Origin: Adineta steineri
Taxonomy: Eukaryota; Rotifera; Eurotatoria; Adinetida; Adinetidae
Assembly (NCBI GenBank): GCA_905250115.1
Contig: CAJNOI010000208.1
Coordinates: 62,001-126,000 of the forward strand
Direction of reading: 5' to 3'
Length of the DNA: 64,000 nt
Made by a program: the position numbers and the translations under genes. The notes beneath the pieces are model-generated. The model did no database searches. It was not told the origin of the DNA and was given only the letters and a program-made list of their open reading frames with translations. This document shows positions 33,683 through 45,522 of this stretch, piece by piece (position 1 is the stretch's first letter; the number at the start of each line of letters is the position of its first letter).

Positions 33683-35735
33683 GACTTATTTTCTTTCTTT
33701 CTTTATGTTAAAATACAAAGGTAATTTGAATGTTTTTATAGACAAAATTTTGTTTAATCATGTATGTCCATATAATAATAATAATATTATTATTATTCAT
33801 CATAATATGGGCGTAGAAAAGAAAACGCCTTTTTCATTTCTACACCTTTATCATTCTACACATGAATGAATAAGCGATCTATTCGATATCTTTTCGTTTA
33901 AATATGATTTAATAATGAAATACAAACAAAGATTTTCTTCAATATTTAAATAGATTAAATAAAATTCATTTGATTTCGAAGACAAAAGTAAATTGTCGAA
34001 AGTTGCAAAGATTAATTTCAATTCTATCTTCGTCAATGATTAAAGTTGTCGTAAAAATATTCTTTTCGATAAAATTCTATGAAATATTTAACAATTGATG
34101 AAGAATATTTCTCTATTGTTTCTTTGATGAAAACAAAATGAAAGTTATATCTAAACACGTGTTTTATGCAGATTTATTCAAGATATCAAACGGTTTTTTT
34201 TGCGTTCTTTATTTTTATATAAATGATAGAAATCGATAGATGAGGATATGTGTATTCGGTTGAATACCCTCAATCATATCCATCAAACAGAATACACAAA
34301 GTTTAAATAAAGTTTTTTTAATTCTTCTAATAAGATATACGAATTATTAATTATCTTTATCTGATTAATTTCTCTATCAAATTGAAATTGAACGCATCTT
34401 GTAGACCTTGATGAATTATGTTTACCATAAAAAAAAAGTTCGCGTACTTTGCGTGTCTATGAAAAAGAATAATGGATTGAATAAGTTAACAAAATATAAA
34501 TGTACTAGAAGATGTGAGATTAAGATAAACAGAACACTCACACTCATCTATCCACAATTATAAATCAAAAGATTGTGGAACAAAATTATTCATGTATATT
34601 AAATATCTCAATGGATATCAATGATATTCTAATCATTGGTGACGAATAAAATATTTTTTAAATTTCGAATAATTTCATCATTAGAATACAGAGAAATCAG
34701 AGTAATTAATAGAAAAATAAAATTGTGATATAAAGGAAAATTCTAATGATTAAATTTCTTCGAAACATGATATTTAACTTGTAACTATGTTTTGCTAGAG
34801 TTTTATCTAATAGAAAAATATTTTAAATCTATTCAAATTTCTGTATAAATACAAAATTTTTAAATTGACAAATCTTTATCTTTGAATAGGTAAATAATCA
34901 TCATATGAGAAAATTTTTCCTAGAAATAATACAACTATAATTCTTCTATTAGTTCAACATGTCGGATGTGTACATAGAAATGAGGAAGAACAATAATTTA
35001 ATTCATAGATTGATATTTAATTCTCTTTGAATCATATATTTAAATATTATTTCTCATTGATAAAAATAACAAAAAGTAAATAATGAAATGACATTAGTTA
35101 GAAGAATATTAGTTCGATATTTGTTTAGTCAATAATATATGTGTATAGTTGATTGAATTTTGTTGTTTTATCAATGATAAATTACCTAATATAACTATCT
35201 ATTTCGAATATCTGATAACATATCAATCGTGAACATCTATAATAATCTTGAAAGTGTGGATTCATGTTTTCTTCATCAAAACTCCCCATCTGATGTTTTT
35301 AAGATCTACGATTTACTGACTGTTTCAGTGAAAAAAAGACAATATAAGAGAAAAGTTTTCTCAATTTTGAATTTATAAAAAATAATTTTTATATTTTAGA
35401 GTTTGTTTTTTAAGCTAATGAACTGTACGACCGAAACAACTATTTCAAAGGTTCCATTATCGTTTTTGGTATAAGCAAAAAATAGACATTAGACGTCAAA
35501 TGGGTGACGAAGAGTGATGAAAACTATCATTGCAATTAATTTTGTATAGGATGAGTTTGTTTTTGACATAACTGCGTGCTCATGTCATTCACATCGAAAT
35601 ATGATAGAAAAGAGAAGAACAAGCCAGTGGATGTGATAGTTTTAAAAATAATTAATTAATTATTTAAAAAAAAGTAAGACGTAAAAGATGATTTAATATT
35701 TATTTGATCTTAGATAAAGAAATTGAAAGTGCGAG
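33683..35735. other. Long intergenic region
   Basis: About 2 kb. It contains an (ATA)n/(TAT)n perfect palindrome at about 33772-33798, a hairpin at 34239-34284 (separate entry), and a lone CACTCACACTCATC word near 34538. No gene is supported; frames of 60-90 codons here are low complexity. Confidence 0.5.
34239..34284. repeat. Short inverted repeat (GATGAGGATATG arm)
   Basis: GATGAGGATATGTGTATTC opposes a right arm whose complement reads GATGGATATG...GGGTATTC. The arms are imperfect and the loop is short. It is a likely diverged member of the intergenic hairpin family. Confidence 0.5.
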
Positions 35736-36701
35736 ATGTCTAGTATTGTTCAAATAGCTATAGAACTATCTTTTTGGAGTCCAGTTGTACTCTTTTCTAT
35801 TGGAATTCCATCAGCGTTTTTCAATACAATTATTTTTGTGGGAATAAAAACATTTCGACAATCTCCTAGTGTTTATTATGTTATTGGTCAATCATTATCT
35901 GATCTAATTGTTTTATTAATTTTACTTATTGAAAATATCTCATCAATATCCGTATCTACTTCTTCAATGACATGTAAATTAATGCTCTTTTTTAGTCAAT
36001 TAACAGTACCTTGTGCAATGAGTTTTCTTTGTCTATCAGCATTTGATCGTTGGGCATGTACTTCTCGATCAGCTCGAATACGTCAGTTAAGTTCAAATAA
36101 TGTAGCTCGTCGACTCTTTCCAATTCCTTTTCTTTTTTGGTCATTGATTGATATTCCTTATCTAATTTTTTGTGATTTAATTCCACCTACATTCGATTGT
36201 TATTTCACAAATGATATTTTTGGTGAAATTGCTATTTATTTTCTTGCTCCTATTTTCTCTGTTCTTCTTCCTCTGTTCGTTTTAATAACATTTAGTATTC
36301 TCACATATCGAAATATTCATCATCATCTTATTCGAAATCATTTATCAATGTGGGAACAACAAATGACAAGAATGATAATTATTCAAACTCTTTTAAGTAT
36401 TTTCTGTACACTTCCTCAATTTATTTTTGTTATTTATTCAATAGTCACACTTAACAAACGTGCAATGAGAAGTTTTTATCAAATTTCCATTGAATTATTA
36501 ATTAATCAATGTACTATTTTTATTATGGGTATTAATTTCATTTCTTCATTTTACATTTTTTTTCTCTTTTCACCACGTCTTCGATTAACAACCAAAAAAT
36601 ATATGAAAAATCTATGGAATTTAAAAAATAATCAAATTATTCCAGTGAATATTACTCAGATAGTACGAAGAAAAACAGCAATCCAAACTCATCAAAGATA
36701 A
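35736..36701 (+). CDS. Rhodopsin-like G-protein coupled receptor, intronless
   Basis: A 321-residue seven-helix receptor. Helix 1 contains GIPSAFFNTIIF with the conserved Asn. Cys80 (SMTCKLM) pairs with a loop-2 cysteine in FDCYFT. Helix 3 ends in DRW (104-106). Loop 3 has HLSMWEQQMTRMIIIQ before helix 6, where the Pro is kept (CTLPQFIF). TM7 reads NFISSFYIFFLFSPRLR, a recognisable NPxxY substitute. No intron interrupts the TM7 codons, unlike in the 28.6- and 40-kb genes. The start ATG follows AAGTGCGAG. Ligand unknown. Confidence 0.9.
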   Translation: MSSIVQIAIELSFWSPVVLFSIGIPSAFFNTIIFVGIKTFRQSPSVYYVIGQSLSDLIVLLILLIENISSISVSTSSMTCKLMLFFSQLTVPCAMSFLCLSAFDRWACTSRSARIRQLSSNNVARRLFPIPFLFWSLIDIPYLIFCDLIPPTFDCYFTNDIFGEIAIYFLAPIFSVLLPLFVLITFSILTYRNIHHHLIRNHLSMWEQQMTRMIIIQTLLSIFCTLPQFIFVIYSIVTLNKRAMRSFYQISIELLINQCTIFIMGINFISSFYIFFLFSPRLRLTTKKYMKNLWNLKNNQIIPVNITQIVRRKTAIQTHQR

Positions 36702-37336
36702 TATTAACTCGTCTATGTAAACTAATCAAGTAAATTCAGCTTTGAAAGGAATATTCAACTACAAAATCGGATTTTCACAACTTTTTTTTAAATAAAAATA
36801 TAATGTTAATTTACTTCGTTATTTTTTCTTTTTTGTATCATTTTAAGTTAAGTCTTGTATAAATCTAGTCATATTGTTAAAAGCGTTATGTCATTTTCTA
36901 CCGATAGAAAAATACTTCGAATTTGAAAAGGTCTCTCACCACGCTATAATATATTCTCGTCACCAAAAAATTCCATAATAAAAACAAAAAAACTCTATAA
37001 TGTTGTTTTTATATTAATTACTACAAGAATTAGAGACTGCCTTATGTTCTAATTATCCTAGAAAAATGAGCAGCTTTAGTTAAAATCTTCAGTTTCTATA
37101 AAAGAATTTACGATCTTGTAACGCTGTGACACAGTTTTCGCGTAGTTTAATATCATATTTTTATTTAAACGTTCGGAAAAAAAACATTCTTACATCTTCT
37201 ATTATTATTCATAGATTTAAGTGACTCGGTCGATTTAAAAAAATACTATAATAAAGTATTAAAGTTCAAAACAACGCATTTCAACGCTTTATCTAAAGAA
37301 AAACAAAATTGAAATAGATACATTAAGATTGTGAGT
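36702..37336. other. Intergenic
   Basis: About 630 nt of AT-rich sequence downstream of the receptor. No feature recognised. Confidence 0.5.
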
Positions 37337-37660
37337 ATGAGTGTCATATATATCACAAGGCAATATCCATCCAACCATAGCTATCGATCCATGCCGGTTT
37401 TTATTACTTTAGGATCCCTACAAACAATACAGATTGATAATGATCAAAAAGAAGAATTTAAAAATGAAATTATAGTTTTTTTATCTACACAAAGTACAAA
37501 CATAATTCAATCGTTGATTAAATATCCTATCAAAATCTGTTGTCTACTAGTAGTGAAATACTTCCAAGAAAAGACATTACAATATGTATTTGACACCAAT
37601 GATATGTTTATTATTGAAAACAATGCACAAAAGAAGCAAAATAATACCAGTTTTGTATAA
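37337..37660 (+). CDS. Hypothetical protein, doubtful
   Basis: A 107-residue frame from the ATG at 37337 (an upstream GTG was ignored). Composition is protein-like: SMPVFITLGSLQTIQIDN followed by an amphipathic KEEFKNEIIVFLSTQST and a cysteine pair (KICCLLVV). It has no signal peptide, membrane segment or known motif. The frame could be chance or an exon of a larger gene. It lies 165 nt from the 3' end of the convergent TMEM45-like gene. Confidence 0.3.
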   Translation: MSVIYITRQYPSNHSYRSMPVFITLGSLQTIQIDNDQKEEFKNEIIVFLSTQSTNIIQSLIKYPIKICCLLVVKYFQEKTLQYVFDTNDMFIIENNAQKKQNNTSFV

Positions 37661-37825
37661 GATCAAGGAGAAAATTCAACATAAAATCGAATTAAGTCGA
37701 GAAAAGTATAACAAATATAAAAGAGTCAAGAAGCAAAGACAAACAAGACAGTGATTGTGATATGCAGAAGGATTAAATCCCTGCAAAGTAATTTTGTTAA
37801 ATAAATTGTTGAATATTTATAAATA

Positions 37826-38719
37826 TCAAATATTTGTCATTACATTCAGTTTTTCCATCTGTGTGCAGTGATTATTGACGTTATCCTCATTATCATCATT
37901 GTTCACAAAGGGAACACGTTCATAACTAACAGAATCGATTGCTTGCAAGTTACGCTTTGACATATAATAGGCGGGCAAAGCAAATAAAATCAGAACACAC
38001 ATTCCAATGGCCATATGAAGAACAAAATAATAAGCGATTAACATCGAATTTCTATGTTCATCAGGATCTTTTGTATCTTCATAATGAGCATGAAATGGAC
38101 TGTAGAGAAAGAAACCGACTGTATAGAACCAGGAACCTTGTAAAAATGTGCAGTAAGCTCGCATCAATGTAGCATAAATCTGCTTTTCACGTTGAATTAT
38201 TTCAAAAGTACCACAGATAATTGAAGCACAAATGGCAAGCGCAAGAAAAACGTGAAGTTGAACTTCGATCGGAGATCGACCATGACCATGAAAGTAGAAT
38301 GATATTGCTTCTGCAGCAAAGGCTACGTTAACGGCGACAATACTCAAATGTTCCGGAATGGGAACTCGACAATGAATAAGAAGATCAATAATACCAACAA
38401 GAAAAAACATCATATACGTAGCAATATGTTGATAACTATTTGCACCCATATAGAATGATATGTGACCATCTCTATGATGGAATCCGATACTTAATTCAGT
38501 TGCAATACCAAAACCTGTGCTAATGATAATAAAAAGAGCTTCTATCGGTAATGCAGCCACTCGTCGTCCGCAACATTGCAGTGGAAAAGTCAGAGAAACG
38601 TGGTAAGATTGTTTACGTTGTCGGCAGACGAAATAACGTAACCATGCTGAATAAGTCCACCAGAAACTTAATATGAGAAAAATAGTACCTGGAATGAGAT
38701 GTCCTGCAAAAGTTCCCAT
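37826..38719 (-). CDS. TMEM45-family multispanning membrane protein (DUF716)
   Basis: An intronless 297-residue protein that aligns end to end in pattern with TMEM45A/B. It starts with MGTFAGHLIPG and FWWTYSAW, then has seven hydrophobic segments. The family's His-rich features are present: IGFHHRDG, NSYQHIATYMMFFLVG, HGHGRSPIEVQLH, and the segment FLQGSWFYTVGFFLY ahead of the last helices. The tail is hydrophilic and acidic (NNDDNEDNVNN). TMEM45 proteins sit in the Golgi, endosomes or plasma membrane; their biochemical role is not settled. The absence of introns in a metazoan member is notable but common in this window. Confidence 0.9.
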   Translation of the reverse strand: MGTFAGHLIPGTIFLILSFWWTYSAWLRYFVCRQRKQSYHVSLTFPLQCCGRRVAALPIEALFIIISTGFGIATELSIGFHHRDGHISFYMGANSYQHIATYMMFFLVGIIDLLIHCRVPIPEHLSIVAVNVAFAAEAISFYFHGHGRSPIEVQLHVFLALAICASIICGTFEIIQREKQIYATLMRAYCTFLQGSWFYTVGFFLYSPFHAHYEDTKDPDEHRNSMLIAYYFVLHMAIGMCVLILFALPAYYMSKRNLQAIDSVSYERVPFVNNDDNEDNVNNHCTQMEKLNVMTNI

Positions 38720-39988
38720 CTTATCAAAATAGAAATGCCGTAAAAATTGATGTGTTCACTCTTATAAACGCTAATAAAATATACTAACTTTCACTTTTAC
38801 TTTGAATACACAGTACGGGAAGAAAAAAAAAGAAAAAAAAAGAAATAATATTGTCGTTACTCAGCGCAACTCAAACAATGTCGTCCTATTCAACCATCAT
38901 ACCGATGTACGAACGAGTAAAAAGTTACGTATTCTACCGTCTATTTTTTAGACATTACTTTTTATGGGACTAAATTTTGATTCACAAGTATACAAATAAA
39001 GAAGAACAGAAAGAAAGAAAAGAAATGTATAAGAGGAAATAAAGAACCACGAGAAAATGATAGAAACCTAATAATGAGTATATTTATATATATATATATA
39101 CCATATAATCATTTAAATTAAAGAGAAGACATATTTATAGAATATATAATTATCAAGATTCATATGTACAGCTCGAAAAAATATATTACGTTGAAAGTTA
39201 GTGACATCTGCTGTTTTCTTAATAGAAAATGCATTAGTAATAATTTACTTGAAAACCAAGGAAAATCATGACGAGAGAGAAGGATGTGAGTGTGAGATAA
39301 AGGGCATATCAACATTCACATTCACATCAATTATCTATGCCATTGCTGTTATTTTGATGGAAGATGATAATAATATCGACAAGAAATCCATTCATATCAT
39401 CAAATCAATCAATCTGTGAATATCTATCTATTAAATCCGAAAAATTATATTATTCATGTTGATGCATTAGCGCTGTTGTTATTTTTTCAATTTGTCGAAC
39501 TTGCAATCGTGATCATTGTACTCTCAATCTATATTCCAAATGATTATTATTAAGATTAATAGTCGTTATTATTTAACTGTGTTTCAAAATTTCAAATCAA
39601 TATCGATTAGTCTTGCTCAACGATGAGTTCTACATATGTGAGTGTAGACAGAGGAATATTATAGTAAATGTTTTCTATCAGATCATAAAATGACTTTTTA
39701 TCTATCAAGATAATATGTACTGTGAGAACGATGAAACATGTTTACATGATCAACTCATGTATATATCAATTATTTCTTCAATCATCGATCTTAGTTTTAT
39801 GCTAAAGACATTGGTTTGACTTTATAGAATTTATTACGTTATGAAATTCGGTATAATAACACATAAAATCAATAGTGGAAAGCTTGAATAAATAGAAAAA
39901 TGCTTTTTGTTCTTCTGTTATTTTTAATTAATACTTTCATGAAAAACGAAGTAAGCATATTTACAGGTGGCAGAGAAAAGCAAATAGT
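38720..39988. other. Intergenic with inverted repeat
   Basis: About 1.3 kb between divergent upstream DNA of the TMEM45-like gene and the 3' end of a receptor gene. It holds a TA dinucleotide run (about 39085-39100) and a hairpin at 39283-39328. A 72-codon frame at 39201-39419 overlaps the hairpin and is not credible. Confidence 0.5.
39283..39328. repeat. Short inverted repeat (GATGTGAGTGTGA arms)
   Basis: The left arm GATGTGAGTGTGA (39283-39295) faces a right arm whose complement reads GATGTGAATGTGA, with one mismatch and a loop of about 18 nt. Member of the intergenic GTGTG hairpin family. Confidence 0.7.
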
Positions 39989-41060
39989 TCATTCCAGTTC
40001 AATACCATTATCAGATAAAATTGTATTGTCTGGATGAATTTGATTCTTCTTGCAATATAACCAAGTTTTCATTGGTCGCCAATATTTTTTCTTTAGAACA
40101 TATTTTACTTGACGGCGATACCGTGATGATGATATCAAAAATAGATAAAAATTGACCTAAAATAAATAAAAGATATCCTAGTAGAAATAAACTAAAAAAG
40201 AAAAGAAAAGAAAGGTTTACTGCAATAGTGACACCACTAATTGAATAAAAAATAGTTTGAATCAATCGTTCGATTGCAGATCTGAGTAAATCTATCTGTT
40301 GTGTATTGATATTAATTGAATAGACACGATAAATTGTATAAGGTAATGAGAGAATAACATATAACATAACACGAATTAAAACCATTGCAGTTATTTGTTG
40401 ATCAAACTGACGACGTTCAAGTGGAATTTGTCGACGTATAACACGACGAACATTTTCATAAGCTAATAAACTGAATAATGAAGCAAATACAATTGGAAAG
40501 AAACCTGATACAACTGGATAAAAGAAATATGTGATATATCGAATCCATATTGGATTTATTACAATACATCCTAATAAGGGATTAATACTAAGAAAAAAGC
40601 TAAATAAAATACTATGGAGACACGAAATCAATATAAATATAAATACAAGATATTGAGCTAATTTAATTGTACATATTTCTCTTAAATTTATTCGATAATT
40701 TGTTGAACAAAATTGATCACAAGCAGCAAAACAGATCATAGAAAATGTCACCAGTCCAGTTGATTGAAAAAGAATATATCGGGCTTTACACCAGAATAGA
40801 GAGAAATTCGTTGCATTATTACCATAGATTACTGACACAAAAGTTACTATGAGAGTAAAAACTTCATTAATAAAATTCGATATCGATTCAACTAAGAAAT
40901 AGAGAACACATCGATTCTCTCGAAATTGTTTTAATCGAATAAATACTAATACATTCAAAATATTACTCACAAGTCCAACAATACTTAGAATACAACTACT
41001 ATATACTGAATATTCTGAAGCAAATTCAAGAATTTGTGATGATAACAATGTTGATGCCAT
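39989..41060 (-). CDS. Rhodopsin-like G-protein coupled receptor, two exons (DQF type)
   Basis: Exons 41060-40221 and 40156-39989 join in phase 0 over a 64-nt intron (GTAAAC, TTTTAG), giving 335 residues. Exon 2 begins VNFYLFLISSSRYRRQVKY, the NPxxY-like end of TM7 and helix 8, then a hydrophilic tail. Cys91 (FWCKAR) and a loop-2 cysteine (LLGCIVI) form the expected pair. Helix 3 ends in DQF (115-117), with glutamine in place of the G-protein-contacting arginine. Loop 3 reads RRQFDQQITAMVLIRV, close to the 28.6-kb gene, and the intron position is the same, so these two are paralogues. The frame upstream of the ATG at 41060 begins at a TTG and was excluded. Reading through the intron yields a false C-terminus. 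Confidence 0.9.
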
Positions 41061-41840
41061 GATAAATAGATATATATCAATGCAAATCAAATCGTCTTCT
41101 TAATATTTCATTTCTCTTTTCTCTTTTTCCTGAATGATTAATACTTGAAAATTAAAATGTCAAAAGCAAAAACCGACAGAAAAATACAAATCTCTGTGGA
41201 AGATTAATCAACTGACAGAAACAGTCAATCTATCAAATCAGTAAAATTCAATCTTTTTTTCAACATATAAACTTGTTGACTCGCGAGATAGGATTCTGAT
41301 AATAATGTATGAATGTGGTACCACATCATCAGAAATCTCATAAATAGAGACATTAAAGAATTATCGGATCTCAAAGAATTTTATCATATCGAATTTCATC
41401 AATTGAATCGTAATTACTACAAATTTTATTAGGATTCATTTAAACAGTTATGATCTTATTAAATGTAACAAATCCTTGTGTGATTCGATTTCTTGAACGC
41501 CATATTATTACATTAGATTTCAATAGAATATCTGGTTACCTTAGAATTGTAAGAACATGTTTCTTCTACTGCATACACTGAAAATTTCGGGATCAGACCA
41601 ATGTGTACTGATATTTACTTTTTTGATGAAATTAGATAATGTATTGATATACTTACTATAAAACACTTGCAAAGTTCTTCATCAAGAAAAGCTATAAAGC
41701 CTGTTATACGAAAATAAACGAGATTTATACAAATGATCTCACTGATACAAATATGTGGTTGAAGAATGAATATCTTCATATGCCACATTGATGCCATGTT
41801 TCATACAATAAAAATTATAATTTTTTCTTATGTATGTGTT
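41061..41840. other. Intergenic
   Basis: 780 nt, AT-rich, between the receptor start and the 3' end of the beta-lactamase-like gene, both on the minus strand. No feature recognised. Confidence 0.5.
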
Positions 41841-43086
41841 TTATTTATTGAGTTTATCGATAATTTTTGTAAGCATTGGTTCAAAACGATTGTTAGCATC
41901 TGATATTGTTCCTTCCATTCGATTCATGACATAAGCAAAGGAAAGATTATAGAATGGTGCAGCCAAACCAACACTTCCACCTGTTCCTATAATAACATAA
42001 AATTATAGAATATCTATAAAAAGAAATCTCATTATTTAATTTACCTAAATGACCAAAACTTCCTCGTCCTAATCTAGGAAATGTTTTATCGAAAAGCATA
42101 AAACCCATACCAAATGGTGTATGTGTTTGCGAAAATAGATCCAATTCTCCATCTGGTGTATTTGATTTTGTTGCTAATTTCATAATCTGTTCATTTAATA
42201 TTCGTTTATACTTTCCATGATCAACATCGCCAATTAATAATGAATATAATCGTGCTATTGAGTAAGCATTTGAAATTCCATTTCCAGCTGGTATTTCTGC
42301 TTCATGTGAAGAAATATCATTAAAGAAATTCATCATAGCATTGAGTGATTCATCATTGAAATGTTGAGATAGTTGACTGAATTCATGTGGTGATACACGA
42401 TATTCTTCTGTTGATGGTAAACCAATATAAAATTCCAAATTTAATGGAGATGAAATTTCATCTTGAATAAATTTTCCCAATGATCGTTTTCTTGGATCAA
42501 CACGTCGAATAAGTTCACCAGCAAGCCAACCGTACGTAAGTGAATGATAACTATAAGCGGATCCTGGTAACCACGATGGTGATTCTTCTTCTAATTTATG
42601 TATCATTGTTGTCCAATTAAGATAATCATCAAATGAAGCAGCAATATTTGGTAGTCCAGCACGATGTGAAAGAATATCACTCACTCTTGTATTTTCTTTT
42701 CCATATTGTCCATATTCAGGCCAATAACGAGTAACTAGTGACGAATAATCGAGAAGATTACGTTGAACAGCAATTGCTGCAGCTACAGCTACAAGTCCTT
42801 TTGTTGTTGAAAAGACTAATTGTAATGTATTATTATCATACACTTTTGTTCGTGATTCATCAAACCATCCACCTGATAGATCAACGACTAATTTACCTTG
42901 ATGATACACCGCGACTGATGCTCCTAAATCTCGATTTTCAACAAAATTACTTTGAAACAGATCATAGATAAACTCCCAGCCAGGTTCAATTGTTCCACGA
43001 ATATTATAATCAATAATTTCACTAGAACTTACCACTAATGAAGCAAGAATAAAGATAATAAAATGTATTGTTTGATAATAACTCAT
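41841..43086 (-). CDS. Serine beta-lactamase-like/family VIII esterase-like protein
   Basis: Exons 43086-42045 and 41986-41841 join in phase 1 over a 58-nt intron (GTAAAT, TTATAG), giving 395 residues. The nucleophile motif is STTK (93-96) in VFSTTKGL. The tyrosine motif lies in YSYHSLTYGW (about 178-187). The last motif is completed across the splice as FGHLGTGGSVGLA. The GASVAVYHQGKLVVDLSGG start and the YSYHS-type second motif match the esterase-like, LACTB/EstB branch of PF00144, not true lactamases. Residues 1-21 are a signal peptide, so it is probably secreted or lysosomal. It differs clearly from the gene at 15.6 kb, so they are not recent duplicates. A bacterial origin is plausible but unproven. 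Confidence 0.92.
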
Positions 43087-43655
43087 CTTTTAACTTTATT
43101 TTGAAAGAACAAAGAAAGCAAATAGTTGATATTTATATACACTGTATATGATAGGATTGAGTAAATATCAATATATAAAGTAGCACACAAATAATAATAA
43201 TATGTATGTTAAGACCAAAAGGATTAAAGTAAAGTGATATCTTATTACTTTGTAAGGTAATGATATCTATCTATTCTTCATACCATTTTCGGGCATTGAT
43301 ATCAATACACATGAATGTGATATTTAGAGTGTGGGTGTAAATGAGATTAGGTTAGAAGAAATATCCATACCCTTCTCATTTCTGAATCCATTAGATAAGA
43401 TTAATTCGGTGAAGTTAACGATCTATTATTTAAATATTTCGATTTCTTTCAGTATCAGTTCAAAAGCTTCAATATTTTCAATTAATATCTCATCGTTTGA
43501 ATACGCAATCATCTTCGATTCATTTCATATCTTTTGAAAAAGAAGAAAAATAAGTATCGTCACAAACTCAATAGAGTAATTCTGATATTTTATTGTAGAA
43601 TTGAAGAAAACAAAATGAATATTTTTAATTTTAATTATGATTTTCTTGAAAATAT
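43087..43655. other. Intergenic
   Basis: About 570 nt between the beta-lactamase-like gene and the F-box pseudogene. A TGTGGGTGTAAATGAG word at about 43330 faces a loosely complementary stretch near 43370, perhaps a decayed hairpin of the GTGTG family. Confidence 0.4.
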
Positions 43656-45303
43656 TTAAATCCATATATGTAAATAATTATTTAATTTCCGATCTTGACT
43701 AATGTAAGATGTTGATGCTAATTGAGTTTTTAACCATTGAATAATTTCATTTGAATTTGAATTTGATGTATATTCATTATATTGAATATGTAATGCTTGA
43801 AGATTGGTCATATTTTGAATAAGAACAAGAATAGAATGACGTGTTGTTACTGAAATAGTAAGGATTTTACATGGAATACCTAATGATGATTGACACAAAT
43901 TTATACATTCTTCTTCATTAAATACTTCATTTAAACATCGAAAATCAAGTTCATCAATAGATTTATTCATAAATTTACCAAATGATAATGATGCTCCGTC
44001 TTGATCAATAGATAAAAATTCAAGATCCGATGCTTGATTAAGTAATCGTTGTAATTGATATTGATATTCTTTAGTAAATGATTTTATGTGAAGTCTTCGA
44101 AGTTTTTTCAAACTTGAAACAATCAACCAGAATTGATCATTTAGAGGAAATTTAATATGTAATGTATTAAGATTATGTAAACGAATATAAGATGGAAATG
44201 ATTAATTGAAAAATGTTTCAACCGAAATATGAGTGATACTATTATAGAATATTTTATGATCATCATTTGGATCAGTTGATCTCCATATATGTGGAAAACT
44301 ATCTTCCATGTAAAAAAATTGTTTCGATAATGTTTCTAGATGAAGTTTTTTATGAAGTGTATAACAACGAACAAACCAACGACGTTCTTTAATCCAAAAT
44401 GAACTTCGAAATGAATTGATTAATTCATCAGCTCGTTCTTCAATATTATCATTGACAGGAAGATCATCGGACATTCTCAATTTGAAGGTCTTCAATTTTG
44501 GTAAATAATTACATATAAGATGTTCCCATCGATCACCAGTAATTAAATAACAAGACACAGTCATTTGTAGATAACATAAATTAGGAAGATATTCGAATAA
44601 ACTCATGAATATTGACGAATGAAAGGTTATCATTCGTAATTTAGTTAATGTTAAAAGATGCTCGAAGATGTTTGAGAGATGGAGCACATTCGTATAATTG
44701 AAATATTTTATTATATTGAATTTGTTGACCAAATAAATAAAAATTTTTTAGAGTTGAACAAACTTTTGTTGGTAATAAAAAACTCGATAGATTTCTAATA
44801 TAAATTGTATATCGACAATGAATAAGTTTCGGTAAACTCCAAATATTATCAATAATCATTTGAAAATCTATTTCATCATTTTCATAACAACGAAATGAAA
44901 TATTTAAATATGTTACATTTGAAAGAGAAGAAAATTCATTAACGAGCTTGATTAAAGTTTCACGTGAATGGATGTTTAACAATGTTAAATACCGTAAATT
45001 AGTTAATAATGATAATGATGAAATATAAGATAAGAAATGATCGATTTGTCCAGTAGTTGATGAATCGTCTGAAAGTTTTAATGTAATTATTCGATCAGTA
45101 AGAAATGGTAAATGTTGCTGACATACATCATCAAAAATACGTTTTGAAAGAGATAAACAATTCAAACGATATCTTCGAAATTGTTTATAAAGAAGAAGAT
45201 TAAAACGTGTATTTAAATCAGAAAATATTTTCAGTAAATCAATCGAACGAAAATAATCGAACAGAGTCAATATAATCTCGTTTGGTAACAATTCAAAATT
45301 CAT
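43656..45303 (-). pseudogene. F-box/leucine-rich-repeat protein gene with a frameshift and a nonsense codon
   Basis: The minus-strand frame from 45303 opens with an F-box (FELLPNEIILTLFDYFRSIDL) and continues into LRR-like segments (LLTNLRYLTLLNI, LSNVTYLNISF). At about 44645 it meets a stop (SFNIN-stop). The same repeat pattern continues at once in another frame (TKLRMITFHSSIF, LPNLCYLQMTV), so one base has been lost or two gained. That frame ends at a TAA at 44202 (VETFFN-stop) and continues in the same phase (SFPSYIRLHNLNTLHIKF) to 43656. A single C-to-T change of a CAA codon would explain the stop. No short intron can skip either lesion. F-box proteins select substrates for SCF ubiquitin ligases. 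This copy is probably dead but recent, with total coding length near 545 codons. Confidence 0.8.
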
Positions 45304-45466
45304 TATTTATCTTTCTTTTAAGATAAAGAAACTATATATATATATATGATTACTTAACAAAGCATAGAGAACGACCAATAAATATGCTATAGACAATTTG
45401 CCTAGTCAGAGAATATTCAGGCGATAGCTCTGAACTCAATGCATTAAATTTATATAATTATAATTT

Positions 45467-45522
45467 CTTGAGGGTATAGGTGTGGGTGTGAAAGAGAAGA
45501 TAGAAACATCCACATCCTCAAG
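45467..45522. repeat. Short inverted repeat (CTTGAGG...TGTGGGTGT arms)
   Basis: Left arm CTTGAGG, a 7-nt interruption, then TGTGGGTGTG. The complement of the right arm reads CTTGAGGATGTGGATGTT. Member of the intergenic hairpin family, 164 nt upstream of the F-box pseudogene. Confidence 0.75.

Noticed and set aside
40011..40220. Alternative C-terminus of the 40-kb receptor made by reading through
   Set aside because: It loses the TM7 motif, while splicing 40220-40157 restores VNFYLFL in frame.
43331..43537. 68-codon plus-strand frame
   Set aside because: It has Ile/Ser/Phe low complexity with no motif or splice context.
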